Shown: piece after piece, positions 19,247-29,214 of the stretch
How the letters are laid out: every line of letters starts with the position of its first letter
How positions within the stretch are numbered: position 1 is the first letter of the stretch
Source: Nitrosomonadales bacterium
GTDB lineage: Bacteria > Pseudomonadota > Gammaproteobacteria > Burkholderiales > Gallionellaceae
Assembly (NCBI GenBank): GCA_016223025.1
Contig: JACRPU010000053.1
Location: 1 to 58,611, forward strand
DNA length: 58,611 bases
Direction: 5' to 3'
The notes under the pieces: generated by a model
The model's database searches: none
Told to the model about the DNA's origin: nothing
Seen by the model: the letters and a program-made list of their open reading frames with translations, nothing else
Translations under genes and position numbers: made by a program

Positions 19247-19804
19247 TCATGGTACCACGATGGTATCGCCCGCATGGAGCTGTATGTTGGTCGTCATATC
19301 CCTGCCAGAAATGATGTCCTTGTAACGCACGGGTAAAATATCCTGACCATCCGGTTTTGCGCGGATTACCTTGATGCCGCTTTCGTCGGCAAATCTGTCA
19401 AACCCCCCGGACAGGCTGATTGCCTGCAGCACGGTCAGAGGGCCGCCGATGGCCAACATTCCGGGGCGAACGACTTTTCCCAGAATGTAAGCGCTGTTGC
19501 CGCCGGTTCCTGTTATTACAACCGTAACGACCGGTTCAGGGATGTATGTTTTCAGTTTTGCGGTAATAGCTTGCTCGGCTTCTGGCGTGCTGAGACCGGC
19601 CACCTCAATCCGCCCGGCCAGCGGTATGGTGATGCTGCCGTCAGGCAGTACCACCACTTGACTCCGCAAGGTATCTTCGCGCCAAACCGAAACCTGTACC
19701 GCATCTCCCTGGCGCAGCCGGTAAATGTCCGGTTTGTCCGCAGCAATAGCCGATCCAGCCATTGCCCACAGCAGGGAAAGCGCAATCAATAACATTCTGC
19801 CCAT
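19247..19804 (-). CDS. epsE: Polysaccharide export protein EpsE (Wza/SLBB family)
   Basis: 185 residues with a Sec signal peptide (MGRMLLIALSLLWAMAGSAIA). A Poly_export domain follows (YRLRQGDAVQVSVWRED, VVVLPDGSITIPLAGRIEVAGLSTPEAE), then an SLBB domain with NSAYILGKVVRPGML and LTVLQAISLSGGF, ending AGDTIVVP. It forms the periplasmic ring of the export channel in Wza-like systems; there is no lipobox Cys, so it is not an evident lipoprotein. The 194-base gap to epsI (19805-19998) holds no gene that I can support. Confidence 0.9.
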   Translation of the reverse strand: MGRMLLIALSLLWAMAGSAIAADKPDIYRLRQGDAVQVSVWREDTLRSQVVVLPDGSITIPLAGRIEVAGLSTPEAEQAITAKLKTYIPEPVVTVVITGTGGNSAYILGKVVRPGMLAIGGPLTVLQAISLSGGFDRFADESGIKVIRAKPDGQDILPVRYKDIISGRDMTTNIQLHAGDTIVVP

Positions 19805-19998
19805 CTTGAGGTTCCTTTTGCATTAAACCACCCTGAAACCGGCACCTGGCACGAGCCTCTGCTCCCGGTTACCGCTGGCTGACCCATCATACCCAGAACC
19901 TGCCGCCCCGGCAATTTGACCGAGTCGTTCGCCCTCCGGCCAGCTCCTTATCCGGCAACCGCAGGCTTGCTTGCCTGCTGCCATTGCGCATATTCCCG

Positions 19999-20685
19999 TT
20001 ACGGGGTCATGTGTCCGACCAGCCAGTACCGTTCTTCGCTCCGCACCGCTCGCAGCATGCTCCCCAAAAATTCCTGCTGTACCCGGTACGAGTCCTGCTC
20101 TTCGTTGGATATGGTGGAAACGCGCACCAGAATGCCGTCCGGCACCTTTCCGGTCAAACCGTAGCCGATCGCCGCCATCTTTTGTTCGATCCATCCGCGG
20201 GTAAGGGCATCCCCCACGCGGATCCAGTAGGTTATCGGTTCGTTGCGCGCTCCCTGTTTTGCGACCAGGCGCATCACCGGTATTTGCCCGATGGCCGTAT
20301 CAATGACAGTCTTGGTCTTGTTGCTGATTTCAAAACCGCCGGACGCGTAGCAGATCTCTGGCCTGTGGGCGTGCAGGTCGGTCTTCTGCGCCCCGCCGTA
20401 AGCTATCGAGAGCATGACGCGCTCGCCATCGCCGTTGATATAGGTGCGGGAGAGCGTCTGGTTGTAAATCTTCCCGAGCATCCCTTTCACGTCGGGGGTG
20501 ACGATATGGGCAGCGGCGGACGGATCCGTTTTCCAGCCGTCAAACTCCTCGGGGATGATGGCTTCCAGATCAATCCGGGCGCGCTGGCTTGCCTCCGTGG
20601 CGGCGGGAGTCATGAACGCGGTCAGGGCGGCTGTCGCCACCATGAGCGCTCCGAGCACCAGGCTGGCAATTACCGGTTTTTTCAT
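19999..20685 (-). CDS. epsI: EpsI, exosortase-associated protein
   Basis: 228 residues. An N-terminal membrane anchor (ASLVLGALMVATAALTAFM) is followed by the DUF3485/EpsI domain with the conserved AYGGAQKTDLHAHRPEICYASGGF motif (H-R-P-E-x-C-Y) and an M-R-L-V segment. EpsI always travels with exosortases and is thought to act with them in the inner membrane or periplasm. Its start overlaps the xrtB stop by four bases. The reaction it performs is not established. Confidence 0.9.
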   Translation of the reverse strand: MKKPVIASLVLGALMVATAALTAFMTPAATEASQRARIDLEAIIPEEFDGWKTDPSAAAHIVTPDVKGMLGKIYNQTLSRTYINGDGERVMLSIAYGGAQKTDLHAHRPEICYASGGFEISNKTKTVIDTAIGQIPVMRLVAKQGARNEPITYWIRVGDALTRGWIEQKMAAIGYGLTGKVPDGILVRVSTISNEEQDSYRVQQEFLGSMLRAVRSEERYWLVGHMTP

Positions 20686-21596
20686 TGGTTGCCGCCAGCG
20701 GGTTGCGCGGCTTGCGCCTCCCGTTTTTTTATCAGGAGTTGCAGCAAGGTATCCGCGCCCATGATCAGCACCAGCCCGCTCAGGAACAGGATCATGCCGG
20801 CAAAGCCGTGCAGGAAGCCTTGCCCCGCCTCATCGCCAAAATAGTACGTGATCAGAGTGAGCGTGATGACGCGGATGACGTTGGCGGCAAACGAGATGGG
20901 CACGATTAAAATAGCCAGCGCCGCATTGCGGAACACCGAGGTGTGGCGGACAACATTCAGGTAAAACAAGCCCAGCGATTCCAGCGTCAACAGCGTTTGC
21001 AGCCCGGCGCAGGCATCCGCCACGAGAAGCTGGTATTGCCCGATTTGCAGGATGACGCCGTTGCGGGCGATGGGGTAGCCGGCCCAGAACAATACATTTT
21101 CCGTCACATAAGACACCGCCATTTTCATCGGCATGGTGAGCACGATCACCACGGTACCCGGCAAGGGGATCATGAACAGCAGAAAGAATAGCGGGAACCA
21201 CACCACCTTCAGCGCGCTGCTGCCGTGTTTGACCAGCAGGACTGCGGCAAGCATCCAGATAAAAGAACCCATCTCGAACGCCATGATCTCTTGCGAGCGA
21301 CCGACAGCATACAAGAACAGCGCGATGGCAAAGACCGGCCAGCCCGCAACAGAGGGAGTATTGCCTTCGCTTTTCGCCATCGCGTCCGGCCACAGCCGGT
21401 AAATGAGCCAAATCGCGAGCGCGAGGATAATCGGCCCGTGCGCCTGCTCTTCCGTAGACCACAAGCCGCGGAACAGGTCGTAGAGGGTAGGGACATACAA
21501 GACCAGCATGCCCAGCACTATGGGCCACCATTCCGGCATGGCCGCCTTCATGCCGGGCACTCTGGTCGCAAGAGGGATCATGGCTGGATTGCCCAT
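20682..21596 (-). CDS. xrtB: Exosortase B (EpsH-type transpeptidase)
   Basis: 304 residues with about eight membrane helices. The exosortase catalytic residues are present: C196 in VADACAGLQTLLTLESLG, R242 in NVIRVITL and H263 in GFLHGFAGMI. Exosortases process PEP-CTERM-type sorting signals and are linked to exopolysaccharide export. The gene context (epsD before, epsI overlapping after) is the exosortase-B subtype. No PEP-CTERM substrate was recognised in this window, so targets must be elsewhere or unnecessary. Confidence 0.92.
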   Translation of the reverse strand: MGNPAMIPLATRVPGMKAAMPEWWPIVLGMLVLYVPTLYDLFRGLWSTEEQAHGPIILALAIWLIYRLWPDAMAKSEGNTPSVAGWPVFAIALFLYAVGRSQEIMAFEMGSFIWMLAAVLLVKHGSSALKVVWFPLFFLLFMIPLPGTVVIVLTMPMKMAVSYVTENVLFWAGYPIARNGVILQIGQYQLLVADACAGLQTLLTLESLGLFYLNVVRHTSVFRNAALAILIVPISFAANVIRVITLTLITYYFGDEAGQGFLHGFAGMILFLSGLVLIMGADTLLQLLIKKREAQAAQPAGGNQ

Positions 21597-21644
21597 TGGG
21601 GTATGCGCATCATTTTTCCCGGCAGCAGAAAACCGGATATCCCG

Positions 21645-22631
21645 CTACTTTTGCCCGAATGCCCCGCCCCCGGTCTGGTTGGCTGCGGCGGCATCCGCCG
21701 GTTTTGTTTCCTGGCCGCCGGCGGGCGCCGAAGCGGCAGACATGGGTTGCGCCGCAACCGGTGCCGAGGCGCCCAGATATTCAATCTTGGCCGACGAGCG
21801 CAAATGCGCAACCTCGGCATCTGCCGCTTCCTTGAGCTTCTTGTTGAACAAGTATTTCTCGATTTGCGGTGCGGCGTCCTTGGCCGCGACCGGAGCATCC
21901 TTGATGTCAACGAGCGCGTTTATCAGGCTGTTTCCGCCCTCCCTGACGATGAACAACTGGCTTCTCGGCATGGCCAGCAGCCTGGACGACATCTCCGGCG
22001 GCATGTCCGTGCTGGTGCGCGTCAACTGGCCGCGCCCGTACCTGACGCCATTCTTGTCCAGCCACGCCGCAACATCATCCAGCGACCTGGCGGAATCCAG
22101 GGCGCGCTTGAAATTGTCGTTGAAGTCGTTGCCGGAGATAACCAGTTGCTTCATGTCGAATTGCTTGCGCTGCGCGAAGAATTCGGGATGCTTCTGGAAA
22201 TAGTCTTCCACCTCGGCCCTGGATGGTTTGGTAAGCTTGGCAGTTATGCTTTGCAAATAGGCTTGCGCGATGATCTGCGCCTTGGCGCGCTCGATTGCCT
22301 TCATGACATCCGGCGTGCGGTCCATCTTGTTGCGGGCCGCCTCGGCAAGAATCAACTGGCGGTCAATCAGCGATTCCAGCAATTGCTTGGACGCCGCCTC
22401 CTGCTGGCCGGGCTGGACATTGGCGCGGCTCAATTCATCGTTGAGCTGGAGTACGGTGATTTCTTCGCCGTTTACCTTGGCCAGCGCCTGTCCGGCTTTC
22501 TCTTTTTTCCCCTTGCTGTCGCAGGCCGCGAGGCCGGCAGCAACGGCAAGCACCAGCACCCCGCAAAGCATGCGGCTGCATGGCGCGGATTTTTTTCCCT
22601 TTACGGACGACAGCACATTAAAACGGGTCAA
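21645..22631 (-). CDS. epsD: EpsD family peptidyl-prolyl isomerase lipoprotein
   Basis: 328 residues. The start is a TTG at 22631, chosen because an AGGAGG site lies seven bases upstream. A lipoprotein signal ends in the lipobox GLAAC-D. The rest resembles SurA/parvulin-type foldases: an N-terminal helical domain (VNGEEITVLQLNDELSRANVQ, LLESLIDRQLILAEAARNKMD, AKAQIIAQAYLQSI) and a parvulin-like region. The C-terminal 40 residues are Ala/Gly/Pro rich and low complexity. As first gene of the eps operon it probably assists folding of outer-membrane export components. Confidence 0.88.
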   Translation of the reverse strand: MTRFNVLSSVKGKKSAPCSRMLCGVLVLAVAAGLAACDSKGKKEKAGQALAKVNGEEITVLQLNDELSRANVQPGQQEAASKQLLESLIDRQLILAEAARNKMDRTPDVMKAIERAKAQIIAQAYLQSITAKLTKPSRAEVEDYFQKHPEFFAQRKQFDMKQLVISGNDFNDNFKRALDSARSLDDVAAWLDKNGVRYGRGQLTRTSTDMPPEMSSRLLAMPRSQLFIVREGGNSLINALVDIKDAPVAAKDAAPQIEKYLFNKKLKEAADAEVAHLRSSAKIEYLGASAPVAAQPMSAASAPAGGQETKPADAAAANQTGGGAFGQK

Positions 22632-22788
22632 GACTTGCCTCCTTCACTGTTGCTGATTTATCAATAAATGCATGCTCGAACAGGCCGGGCAATTGCGGGA
22701 ACGAAAAGCGGGGGGAGATAATGGGCGCTCGCCATAGGCCCGGTTGGCGCAAGTGCGCAAACTATACGTTCATCACCCTTCTGTCAAT

Positions 22789-22820
22789 TGTACTTCAGGT
22801 CAGGTGTACTTCAGGTCAGG
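22789..22820. repeat. Tandem 16-bp duplication at the rfbD stop
   Basis: Two exact copies of TGTACTTCAGGTCAGG (22789-22804 and 22805-22820) follow each other. The rfbD stop codon lies in the second copy, so the duplication repeats the last codons and stop beyond the gene without altering the product. The gap between rfbD and epsD (22632-22815) shows nothing else. Confidence 0.8.
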
Positions 22821-23700
22821 GCTTTTCCGGCAGGCATAGCCGCAAGTTGTCGCTCCAGCTTCCCGCAGACAGACCAAACGCGAGCATGAGCTTGTCATTC
22901 AACAGCATGGAATTCATGGGCCGCACCGCTGGCGCAGGGTATTCGGGCGTGGTGATGGGCACCAGCTTCGGCATGGGTTGCACCCTGGCCAGGCGCAGGA
23001 TTTCTGCGGCAAAGCCGCACCAGGACACGCTGCCGGACGAAGTAAGATGATAGGTGCCGGAAACGCGCCCGATCGCATTCTTGCCTGCGCCGGGTGCGCA
23101 CAGTTGCGCCAGCACGAGCGCGCTGATTTCGCCCAGCGAGCGGCTCCAGGTGGGGGCGCCGATCTGGTCATCCACCACGCGCAGCTCGCTGCGCTCCTTA
23201 GCGAGGCGCAACATGGTCAGCATAAAGTTATTGCCGCGTGCGCCATACACCCAACTGGTGCGGAAAATCAGGTGATCCGCGCCGCTGGCGCGGATGGCTT
23301 CTTCCCCGGCGAGCTTGGTTTTACCGTACACGCTGAGCGGGTTGGGTTTGTCTGTCTCAACGTAGGCCGTATCCTTGCGGCCATCAAAAATATAATCGGT
23401 CGAGTAGTGAACCAGCAGCGCGCCCAACTTTCCGGTTTCCTCGGCAAATACGCCGGGGGCGGCGCCGTTGATCGCCATGGCAAGATCGGGTTCGGATTCG
23501 GCCTTATCTACGGCGGTGTAAGCGGCGGTGTTGACGATGATGTCCGGCTTGATCGAGCGGACAGTTTTCCGGATGGCATCCGGGTCGGCGAGGTTGAGAT
23601 CGTCCACATCCAGCGCGATTATCTGCCCCAGAGGGGCCAGCGTGCGCTGCAATTCCCAGCCGACTTGCCCGTTCTTGCCGGTAAGCAGGATTTTTTTCAT
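22816..23700 (-). CDS. rfbD: dTDP-4-dehydrorhamnose reductase
   Basis: 294 residues. It reduces dTDP-4-dehydro-L-rhamnose with NAD(P)H to dTDP-L-rhamnose. An extended-SDR fold is visible: LLTGKNGQVGWEL (nucleotide-binding G-x-x-G-x-x-G), VNTAAYTAVDKAE, YSTDYIFDG and the YxxxK catalytic pair in SVYGKTKLAGEE, then WVYGARGNNFMLTMLRLA. The ATG overlaps the rfbC stop by four bases. rfbB (dTDP-glucose 4,6-dehydratase) is not in the window. Confidence 0.95.
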   Translation of the reverse strand: MKKILLTGKNGQVGWELQRTLAPLGQIIALDVDDLNLADPDAIRKTVRSIKPDIIVNTAAYTAVDKAESEPDLAMAINGAAPGVFAEETGKLGALLVHYSTDYIFDGRKDTAYVETDKPNPLSVYGKTKLAGEEAIRASGADHLIFRTSWVYGARGNNFMLTMLRLAKERSELRVVDDQIGAPTWSRSLGEISALVLAQLCAPGAGKNAIGRVSGTYHLTSSGSVSWCGFAAEILRLARVQPMPKLVPITTPEYPAPAVRPMNSMLLNDKLMLAFGLSAGSWSDNLRLCLPEKP

Positions 23701-24245
23701 GCGAACACTTCGGCTTCCTTGAAGGGTTTCCCGGCCCGGTCCTTGCCGGACAGCAGCGGATCAGCCCCGGCCATCTGCCAGTCTATCGCAAGGTCGGGAT
23801 CATTCCAGAGGATCGAGCGCTCGTGCTCCGGCGCCCAGTAATCGGTGGTTTTGTACAGAAATTCGGCATACTCGCTGCGTACGACGAAGCCGTGGGCAAA
23901 ACCTTCCGGAACCCAGAGCATCCGCTTGTTTTCGGCGGAAAGCACAGTGCCCTCCCATTGCCCGAAAGTCGGAGATGACCGGCGGATGTCCACGGCGACA
24001 TCGAACACTTCGCCAGCCACTACGCGCACCAGCTTGCCCTGCGGCTGGCGTATCTGGTAGTGCAGGCCGCGCAGGACATTTTGCGCGGAGCGGGAATGGT
24101 TGTCCTGCACGAAATCGGCGTCGCGCCCGGCCAGTTGCCCGAACACCCGACGGTTGAAGCTTTCAAAAAAGAAGCCGCGCGCGTCACCGAACACCCTGGG
24201 TTCGATAATCAATAATCCCGGTATCGCGGTTCGGACGGCTTGCAT
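23697..24245 (-). CDS. rfbC: dTDP-4-dehydrorhamnose 3,5-epimerase
   Basis: 182 residues, the full RmlC length. The cupin fold shows IIEPRVFGDARGFFFESFN, FVQDNHSRSAQNVLRGLHYQ with the catalytic His, GEVFDVAVDIRRSSPTFGQW, and WVPEGFAHGF with the conserved G-F-A-H-G-F. It supplies the substrate for RfbD. Two bases separate it from rfbA, and it overlaps rfbD, so rfbA-rfbC-rfbD is one transcription unit. Confidence 0.96.
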   Translation of the reverse strand: MQAVRTAIPGLLIIEPRVFGDARGFFFESFNRRVFGQLAGRDADFVQDNHSRSAQNVLRGLHYQIRQPQGKLVRVVAGEVFDVAVDIRRSSPTFGQWEGTVLSAENKRMLWVPEGFAHGFVVRSEYAEFLYKTTDYWAPEHERSILWNDPDLAIDWQMAGADPLLSGKDRAGKPFKEAEVFA

Positions 24246-24247
24246 GA

Positions 24248-25168
24248 CTAGAAAGCCCCTTCTTTCAGGATGCCGAGCAGATACTGGCCGTAACCGTTTT
24301 TTGCCAGCGGGCGGGCCAGTTTTTCCACTTGTTCAGCCGTGATGAAATTTTGCCGGTAGGCGATTTCTTCGGGGCAGGCAATCTTCAGCCCCTGGCGTTT
24401 CTCCAGCGTCTGGATGAATAGCGAGGCTTCCAGCAGCGATTCGTGGGTGCCGGTATCCAGCCAGGCGTAACCCCGGCGCATGACTTGCACATCCAGCTTG
24501 CCCATCTCCAGGTAACGTTGGTTGACCGTGGTGATTTCCAGTTCGCCGCGCGCGGAAGGCTCGATGGATTTCGCGATTGCCACGACATCGTTGTCGTAAA
24601 AATACAGGCCCGTGACGGCATAGTTGGATTTGGGTAGTGCGGGTTTTTCTTCCAGGCTGATCGCGCGCCCCGCCGCATCGAATTCCACCACGCCGTAACG
24701 CTCCGGATCGTTGACATGGTAGGCGAATACCGTGCCGCCATCCGGCTTGCCCGCAGCGGCGCGCAGCATGCGATCGAAGCCGTGGCCATAAAATATGTTG
24801 TCTCCCAGCACCATGGAACACGAGCCGTTGCCGATGAAGCGCTCGCCGATGATGAATGCCTGCGCGAGGCCGTCCGGCGAGGGTTGCACGGCATAGGAGA
24901 GGTTTATTCCCCACTGCGAGCCATCCCCCAGAAGACGCTCGAAATGCGGCGTATCCTGCGGGGTGGAAATCACCAGAATATCGCGTATCCCGCCAAGCAT
25001 CAGCGTGGATAACGGGTAGTAAACCATCGGCTTGTCGTAAATCGGCAGCAGTTGCTTGGAAATGGTTTGTGTTACCGGATAGAGCCGGGTGCCGGAGCCG
25101 CCGGCAAGAATAATGCCTTTGCAGGTTGTATTCGGCGAACTGCGATGAGCGAGAGAGGATGGAGTCAT
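24248..25168 (-). CDS. rfbA: Glucose-1-phosphate thymidylyltransferase
   Basis: 306 residues. RmlA makes dTDP-glucose from glucose 1-phosphate and dTTP, the first step towards dTDP-rhamnose. Signature [16 protein letters not shown] begins at about residue 18, followed by [41 protein letters not shown] and [11 protein letters not shown]. The first 17 residues are a nonconserved extension, so a downstream start is possible, but no internal ATG precedes the motif. It is 31 bases beyond valS on the same strand. Confidence 0.95.
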   Translation of the reverse strand: MTPSSLAHRSSPNTTCKGIILAGGSGTRLYPVTQTISKQLLPIYDKPMVYYPLSTLMLGGIRDILVISTPQDTPHFERLLGDGSQWGINLSYAVQPSPDGLAQAFIIGERFIGNGSCSMVLGDNIFYGHGFDRMLRAAAGKPDGGTVFAYHVNDPERYGVVEFDAAGRAISLEEKPALPKSNYAVTGLYFYDNDVVAIAKSIEPSARGELEITTVNQRYLEMGKLDVQVMRRGYAWLDTGTHESLLEASLFIQTLEKRQGLKIACPEEIAYRQNFITAEQVEKLARPLAKNGYGQYLLGILKEGAF

Positions 25169-25199
25169 GTTTTTTTGGTGCGAGAAAATTACATAAGTT

Positions 25200-28100
25200 T
25201 TACATCCCGGTTGATTGGGTGTAGCCCAGTTTCGCGCGCTGCGCCTGCAATTGTTTCAGCGTGGCGCCGAAATCGTTCTGGCGCTTGCGTTCCTGCGCCA
25301 CGACTGCGGCGGGGGCGCGTGCGACAAAGCTGGCATTGTCGAGCTTGTCTTGCGCCTTGCCGAGCTCGCCGGTCAGCCGCGCGATTTCCTTGTCCAGCCG
25401 CTCGCGTTCCGCAGCCACGTCCACCTCGACTTTCAGCATCAGCTTGAAAGAACCGACTATGGCGACGGGCGCATCGGCGTCCGGCAATGCGGCCATGACG
25501 CTGATTTCGCCGAGCTTGGCCAGGGATTGCAGGTAGGGCGCAAAGGCGGCCAGCGCCCCCGCATCGCCGGCAGCCAGCAACGGCACTTTTTGTGCCGGGG
25601 AAAGATTCATCTCGCTGCGCAGGCTGCGGCAGGCGGTGACCAGTTCCTGCAACAGGCCGATGTTCGCCAGAGCGTTTCCGTCTATGCGCGCTGCGTCAGC
25701 CTGCGGGTAGGGTTGCAGCATGACGGAAACCCCTCCCTCCGCCCCCCCCTTGTCATGTGGGGGAACCCTGCCGGCGACCGGCGCGACTTTCTGCCAGAGC
25801 TCCTCGGTAATGAACGGGATCAGCGGATGAGCGAGGCGCAGTGTGGTTTCCAGCACGCGCACCAGCGTGCGCCGGGTGGCGCGCTGCCGAGCCATGCAGG
25901 ATGCCTCTTCCGCCACCTGACCCCCGATCCCCGATCCCTGGAGCTGCACCTTCGCAAACTCTAAGTACCAGTCGCAGTATTCGTCCCAGACGAATTCGTA
26001 GATCGCCTTGGCCAGAAGATCGAAGCGGTAATCGGAATAATGCTTCGCCGCTTCGCTTTCAACATGCTGCAACCGGCTGACGATCCAGCGGTCGGCGGTC
26101 GAGAAATCGAGATAGCCGCTGTGGCAGGAATCCTTGCCGTGCTCATTCAGGCCGCAGTCTTTTCCTTCGCAATTCATCAACACGAAGCGCGCGGCGTTCC
26201 ACAGCTTGTTGCAGAAGTTGCGGTAGCCCTCGCAGCGGTGCAGGTCAAACTTGATGTCGCGCCCCGGCGAGGCCAGCGATGCGAAGGTGAAGCGCAGGGC
26301 ATCGGTGCCGAATGCGGAAATCCCGTCCGGGAACTCCCTGCGCGTGCGTTTTTCTATTTTTTCGGCATCTTTCGGGTTCATCAGGCCGGTGGTGCGTTTC
26401 TTTACCAGCTCCTCGACGCCGATTCCGTCTATCAGGTCAATCGGGTCGAGCACGTTGCCCTTGGACTTGGACATCTTGTGGCCTTCCGCGTCGCGGATCA
26501 GGCCATGCACATACACGTCCCGGAACGGTATCCTGCCGGTGATGTGTCCGGTCATCACCACCATGCGCGCCACCCAGAAGAAAATGATGTCGAAACCGGT
26601 CACCAGCACCGAAGAGGGCAGGTAGAGATCGAGCGCGGGGTTGGATCTGGCCGGGTATTCCGGCGTCCAGCCCAGCGTGGAGAACGGCCACAGCGCCGAG
26701 GAGAACCAGGTGTCGAGCACGTCCTCGTCGCGCGCGAGGCTGCCGGTGTATCCGTTATTCGCGGCAACCTGTCCGGCTTCGGCCTCATTGTGCGCGACAA
26801 ACACCTCGCCGTTCTCGCCGTACCACGCAGGAATTTGGTGCCCCCACCACAACTGGCGCGAGATGCACCAGTCCTGGATGTTGTTCAGCCACTGGTTGTA
26901 GGTGCTGACCCAGTTTTCGGGATGAAACCGGATTTCGCCGCTTGCCACATATCCCAGCGCCTGCTCCGTGATGGATTTTCCGCTCTTTCCTGGTTTGCTC
27001 ATCGCCACGAACCACTGGTCGGTAAGCATCGGCTCGATCACAACTCCTGTTCTGTCGCCGCGCGGCACCATCAACTTGTGCGGCTTGACCGCAGCAAGCA
27101 GGTTCTGCGCTTCGAGGTCGGCGAGGATGCGTTTGCGCGCATCAAAGCGATCCATGCCCTGATAGGCGGCAGGCGCGTGCTCGTTGATTTTTGCGTCCGG
27201 CGTGAAGATATTGAGCGGCGCAAGCCCGTGGCGCTGCCCCATCGCATAGTCGTTGAAATCGTGCGCCGGCGTGATCTTCACGCAGCCGGTGCCGAAGGCC
27301 GGGTCCACGTACTCGTCGCTGATGATGGGAACGCTGCGGTTGCACAGCGGCAACTTCAGCCTCTGGCCGATCAGATGCTTGTAGCGCGTATCCTCGGGGT
27401 GTACCGCCACGGCCACGTCACCGAGCAGCGTTTCCGGTCGCGTGGTGGCGACAATCAGCGAGCCCACGCCGAATTCGAGCGGATAGGCGATGTGCCACAG
27501 GAAACCATCTTCCTCTTCCTGCACCACTTCGAGATCGGATACGGCGGTGTGCAGTTTCGGATCCCAGTTCACCAGCCGCTTGCCGCGATAGATCAGGCCT
27601 TCGTTGTAGAGGCGCACGAAGGTTTCGGTGACGGCGCGCGACAAGCCTTCGTCCATGGTGAAGCGTTCGCGCGACCAGTCGCACGAGGCGCCGAGGCGGC
27701 GCATTTGCCCGGTAATCGTCGAGCCGGATTCTTCTTTCCATGCCCACACGCGTTCGACAAATTTTTCGCGGCCCAGGTCGTGGCGGCTGATTCCCTGCGC
27801 TTCGAGTTGGCGCTCCACCACTATCTGCGTGGCGATGCCGGCGTGGTCGGTGCCCGGCTGCCACAGCGTGTTACCGCCTTTCATGCGGTGATAGCGGGTC
27901 AGCGCGTCCATCAGCGTCTGGTTGAATCCGTGCCCCATGTGCAGCGTGCCGGTAACATTGGGCGGTGGCAGCAGGATGCAGAAATTCTCCTTCTTTTCCG
28001 GGTCGAGACCGGCCTTGAAATAACCGGCCTGCTCCCAATGCGGGTACCAGCGCGCCTCGATGGCCTGCGGCTCAAAACTTTTTGCGAGTTCCATTGTAAT

Positions 28101-28553
28101 CTTGTCAGGTTGCGGGATTTCCGCTCCGGTGCGAGGGGGCGGAATTATATCAAATGGGAATGCAACATTATCTGCCGTCGTGGGCGCACTGGCGGATTGC
28201 GGCCCGGCGGCAATCCAGGCGCGTACCAGGCCAGGCAGGCTGGCCTGCGCCTCGCGCCATGCCTCCTGCCATAACGCTTCAAACCGGGAAGCAAATCCTT
28301 CAGCCATGCTCGAGACAAGTTTATTGTGCAGCATCTTTTCCAGTTGCGGCGCAATCTGTGCTGAGAGGATTTCGCAACTCTCATCAGATACCTGCGCCGG
28401 TTCTGGCTCTGGAAGCTGCATCTGTGCTTGCCCGGCCAGGGCCGGAAGCTCTTCGACAACGATTTCGGTGAGCACCGGAATTTCTACGGCTTCACCCACC
28501 ACTTCGACCAGCACCGGAAGATCGGCAAATTCGGGCGGCTGGGGCATATTCAA
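25200..28553 (-). CDS. valS: Valyl-tRNA synthetase with an in-frame N-terminal extension
   Basis: 1117 residues without an internal stop. A normal ValRS of 964 residues starts at the internal ATG at 28094 ([20 protein letters not shown]). It has HIGH-type [14 protein letters not shown], the editing domain, [12 protein letters not shown], an anticodon-binding domain and a C-terminal coiled coil ([25 protein letters not shown]). The first 153 residues are extra: acidic and proline-rich, then a helical part ([26 protein letters not shown]). The outer start overlaps the holC stop by four bases, while no good ribosome site precedes 28094, so fusion looks genuine. In related bacteria a separate small gene often lies here (recollection). 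Confidence 0.92.
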   Translation of the reverse strand: MNMPQPPEFADLPVLVEVVGEAVEIPVLTEIVVEELPALAGQAQMQLPEPEPAQVSDESCEILSAQIAPQLEKMLHNKLVSSMAEGFASRFEALWQEAWREAQASLPGLVRAWIAAGPQSASAPTTADNVAFPFDIIPPPRTGAEIPQPDKITMELAKSFEPQAIEARWYPHWEQAGYFKAGLDPEKKENFCILLPPPNVTGTLHMGHGFNQTLMDALTRYHRMKGGNTLWQPGTDHAGIATQIVVERQLEAQGISRHDLGREKFVERVWAWKEESGSTITGQMRRLGASCDWSRERFTMDEGLSRAVTETFVRLYNEGLIYRGKRLVNWDPKLHTAVSDLEVVQEEEDGFLWHIAYPLEFGVGSLIVATTRPETLLGDVAVAVHPEDTRYKHLIGQRLKLPLCNRSVPIISDEYVDPAFGTGCVKITPAHDFNDYAMGQRHGLAPLNIFTPDAKINEHAPAAYQGMDRFDARKRILADLEAQNLLAAVKPHKLMVPRGDRTGVVIEPMLTDQWFVAMSKPGKSGKSITEQALGYVASGEIRFHPENWVSTYNQWLNNIQDWCISRQLWWGHQIPAWYGENGEVFVAHNEAEAGQVAANNGYTGSLARDEDVLDTWFSSALWPFSTLGWTPEYPARSNPALDLYLPSSVLVTGFDIIFFWVARMVVMTGHITGRIPFRDVYVHGLIRDAEGHKMSKSKGNVLDPIDLIDGIGVEELVKKRTTGLMNPKDAEKIEKRTRREFPDGISAFGTDALRFTFASLASPGRDIKFDLHRCEGYRNFCNKLWNAARFVLMNCEGKDCGLNEHGKDSCHSGYLDFSTADRWIVSRLQHVESEAAKHYSDYRFDLLAKAIYEFVWDEYCDWYLEFAKVQLQGSGIGGQVAEEASCMARQRATRRTLVRVLETTLRLAHPLIPFITEELWQKVAPVAGRVPPHDKGGAEGGVSVMLQPYPQADAARIDGNALANIGLLQELVTACRSLRSEMNLSPAQKVPLLAAGDAGALAAFAPYLQSLAKLGEISVMAALPDADAPVAIVGSFKLMLKVEVDVAAERERLDKEIARLTGELGKAQDKLDNASFVARAPAAVVAQERKRQNDFGATLKQLQAQRAKLGYTQSTGM

Positions 28554-28978
28554 CTGGTCTGCTTGCGCATATCGAAGTGGCGCATTTCGTAGCCCCGGTC
28601 GCGGTAAAAACTGAAGCGTTCGCGCCCCATCCGCACATCTTCCGCGTCTTCTCCGACGATTTCGATCAGGCGCTCGAACCGGCTGAAGAACGGCAGGCAG
28701 GAAGTGTGCAGGCTGACCAGCAGCTCGCTGTGCGGGAAACTCTCGAACCGGTTACCTACCACCACCGGCATATTGCTAGCCTGGGCCTCATGGCTACGGC
28801 AATGCGGGATGAAGGCGACCGCCGGATAGTGCCACAGCAGCCGGTCGAGCGCTTCAGCAACAGCCTCGTCAGGAGTATGCAGCAGCACGCGCACCCCGTT
28901 CTGCACGGCCTTGTGGCTCAACTGGCAGGCGGTGCGCAGCTTGTCTTCGCTGCCGGTGTAGAAATCAATTTTCGTCAC
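28550..28978 (-). CDS. holC: DNA polymerase III chi subunit
   Basis: 142 residues, the usual length. Chi links the clamp-loader complex to single-stranded DNA-binding protein. Visible are [47 protein letters not shown] and the [17 protein letters not shown] segment. It overlaps the extended valS frame by four bases. In many proteobacteria pepA, holC and valS are adjacent; here about 1.95 kb separates pepA from holC. The 236-base gap upstream (28979-29214) shows no supported gene. Confidence 0.93.
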   Translation of the reverse strand: MTKIDFYTGSEDKLRTACQLSHKAVQNGVRVLLHTPDEAVAEALDRLLWHYPAVAFIPHCRSHEAQASNMPVVVGNRFESFPHSELLVSLHTSCLPFFSRFERLIEIVGEDAEDVRMGRERFSFYRDRGYEMRHFDMRKQTS

Positions 28979-29214
28979 GGTGGAAATGCGGTCAGTGAAA
29001 GATTGCGCGATTATAGCAAAGCTATTCGTCAGAATTCCCTGACCAATCAGCGCTACTCGGTGGCGGATGAGGGAAATAGTGAGGTGTGCAAAGAGCGCAT
29101 CAAGATCAGCGACCGCTATCGGGGAATGCGAACTTCCGCTGGCAAATAGCAGTCCTTCACAGCCAAAGTTTCTGGTTACCGGCCTGCCGAAGTCAGGTCC
29201 GGTTGGCCAGCGGG

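Noticed and set aside
26040-28274. A 744-codon + strand open frame
   Set aside because: Antisense to valS, with no domain or ribosome site.
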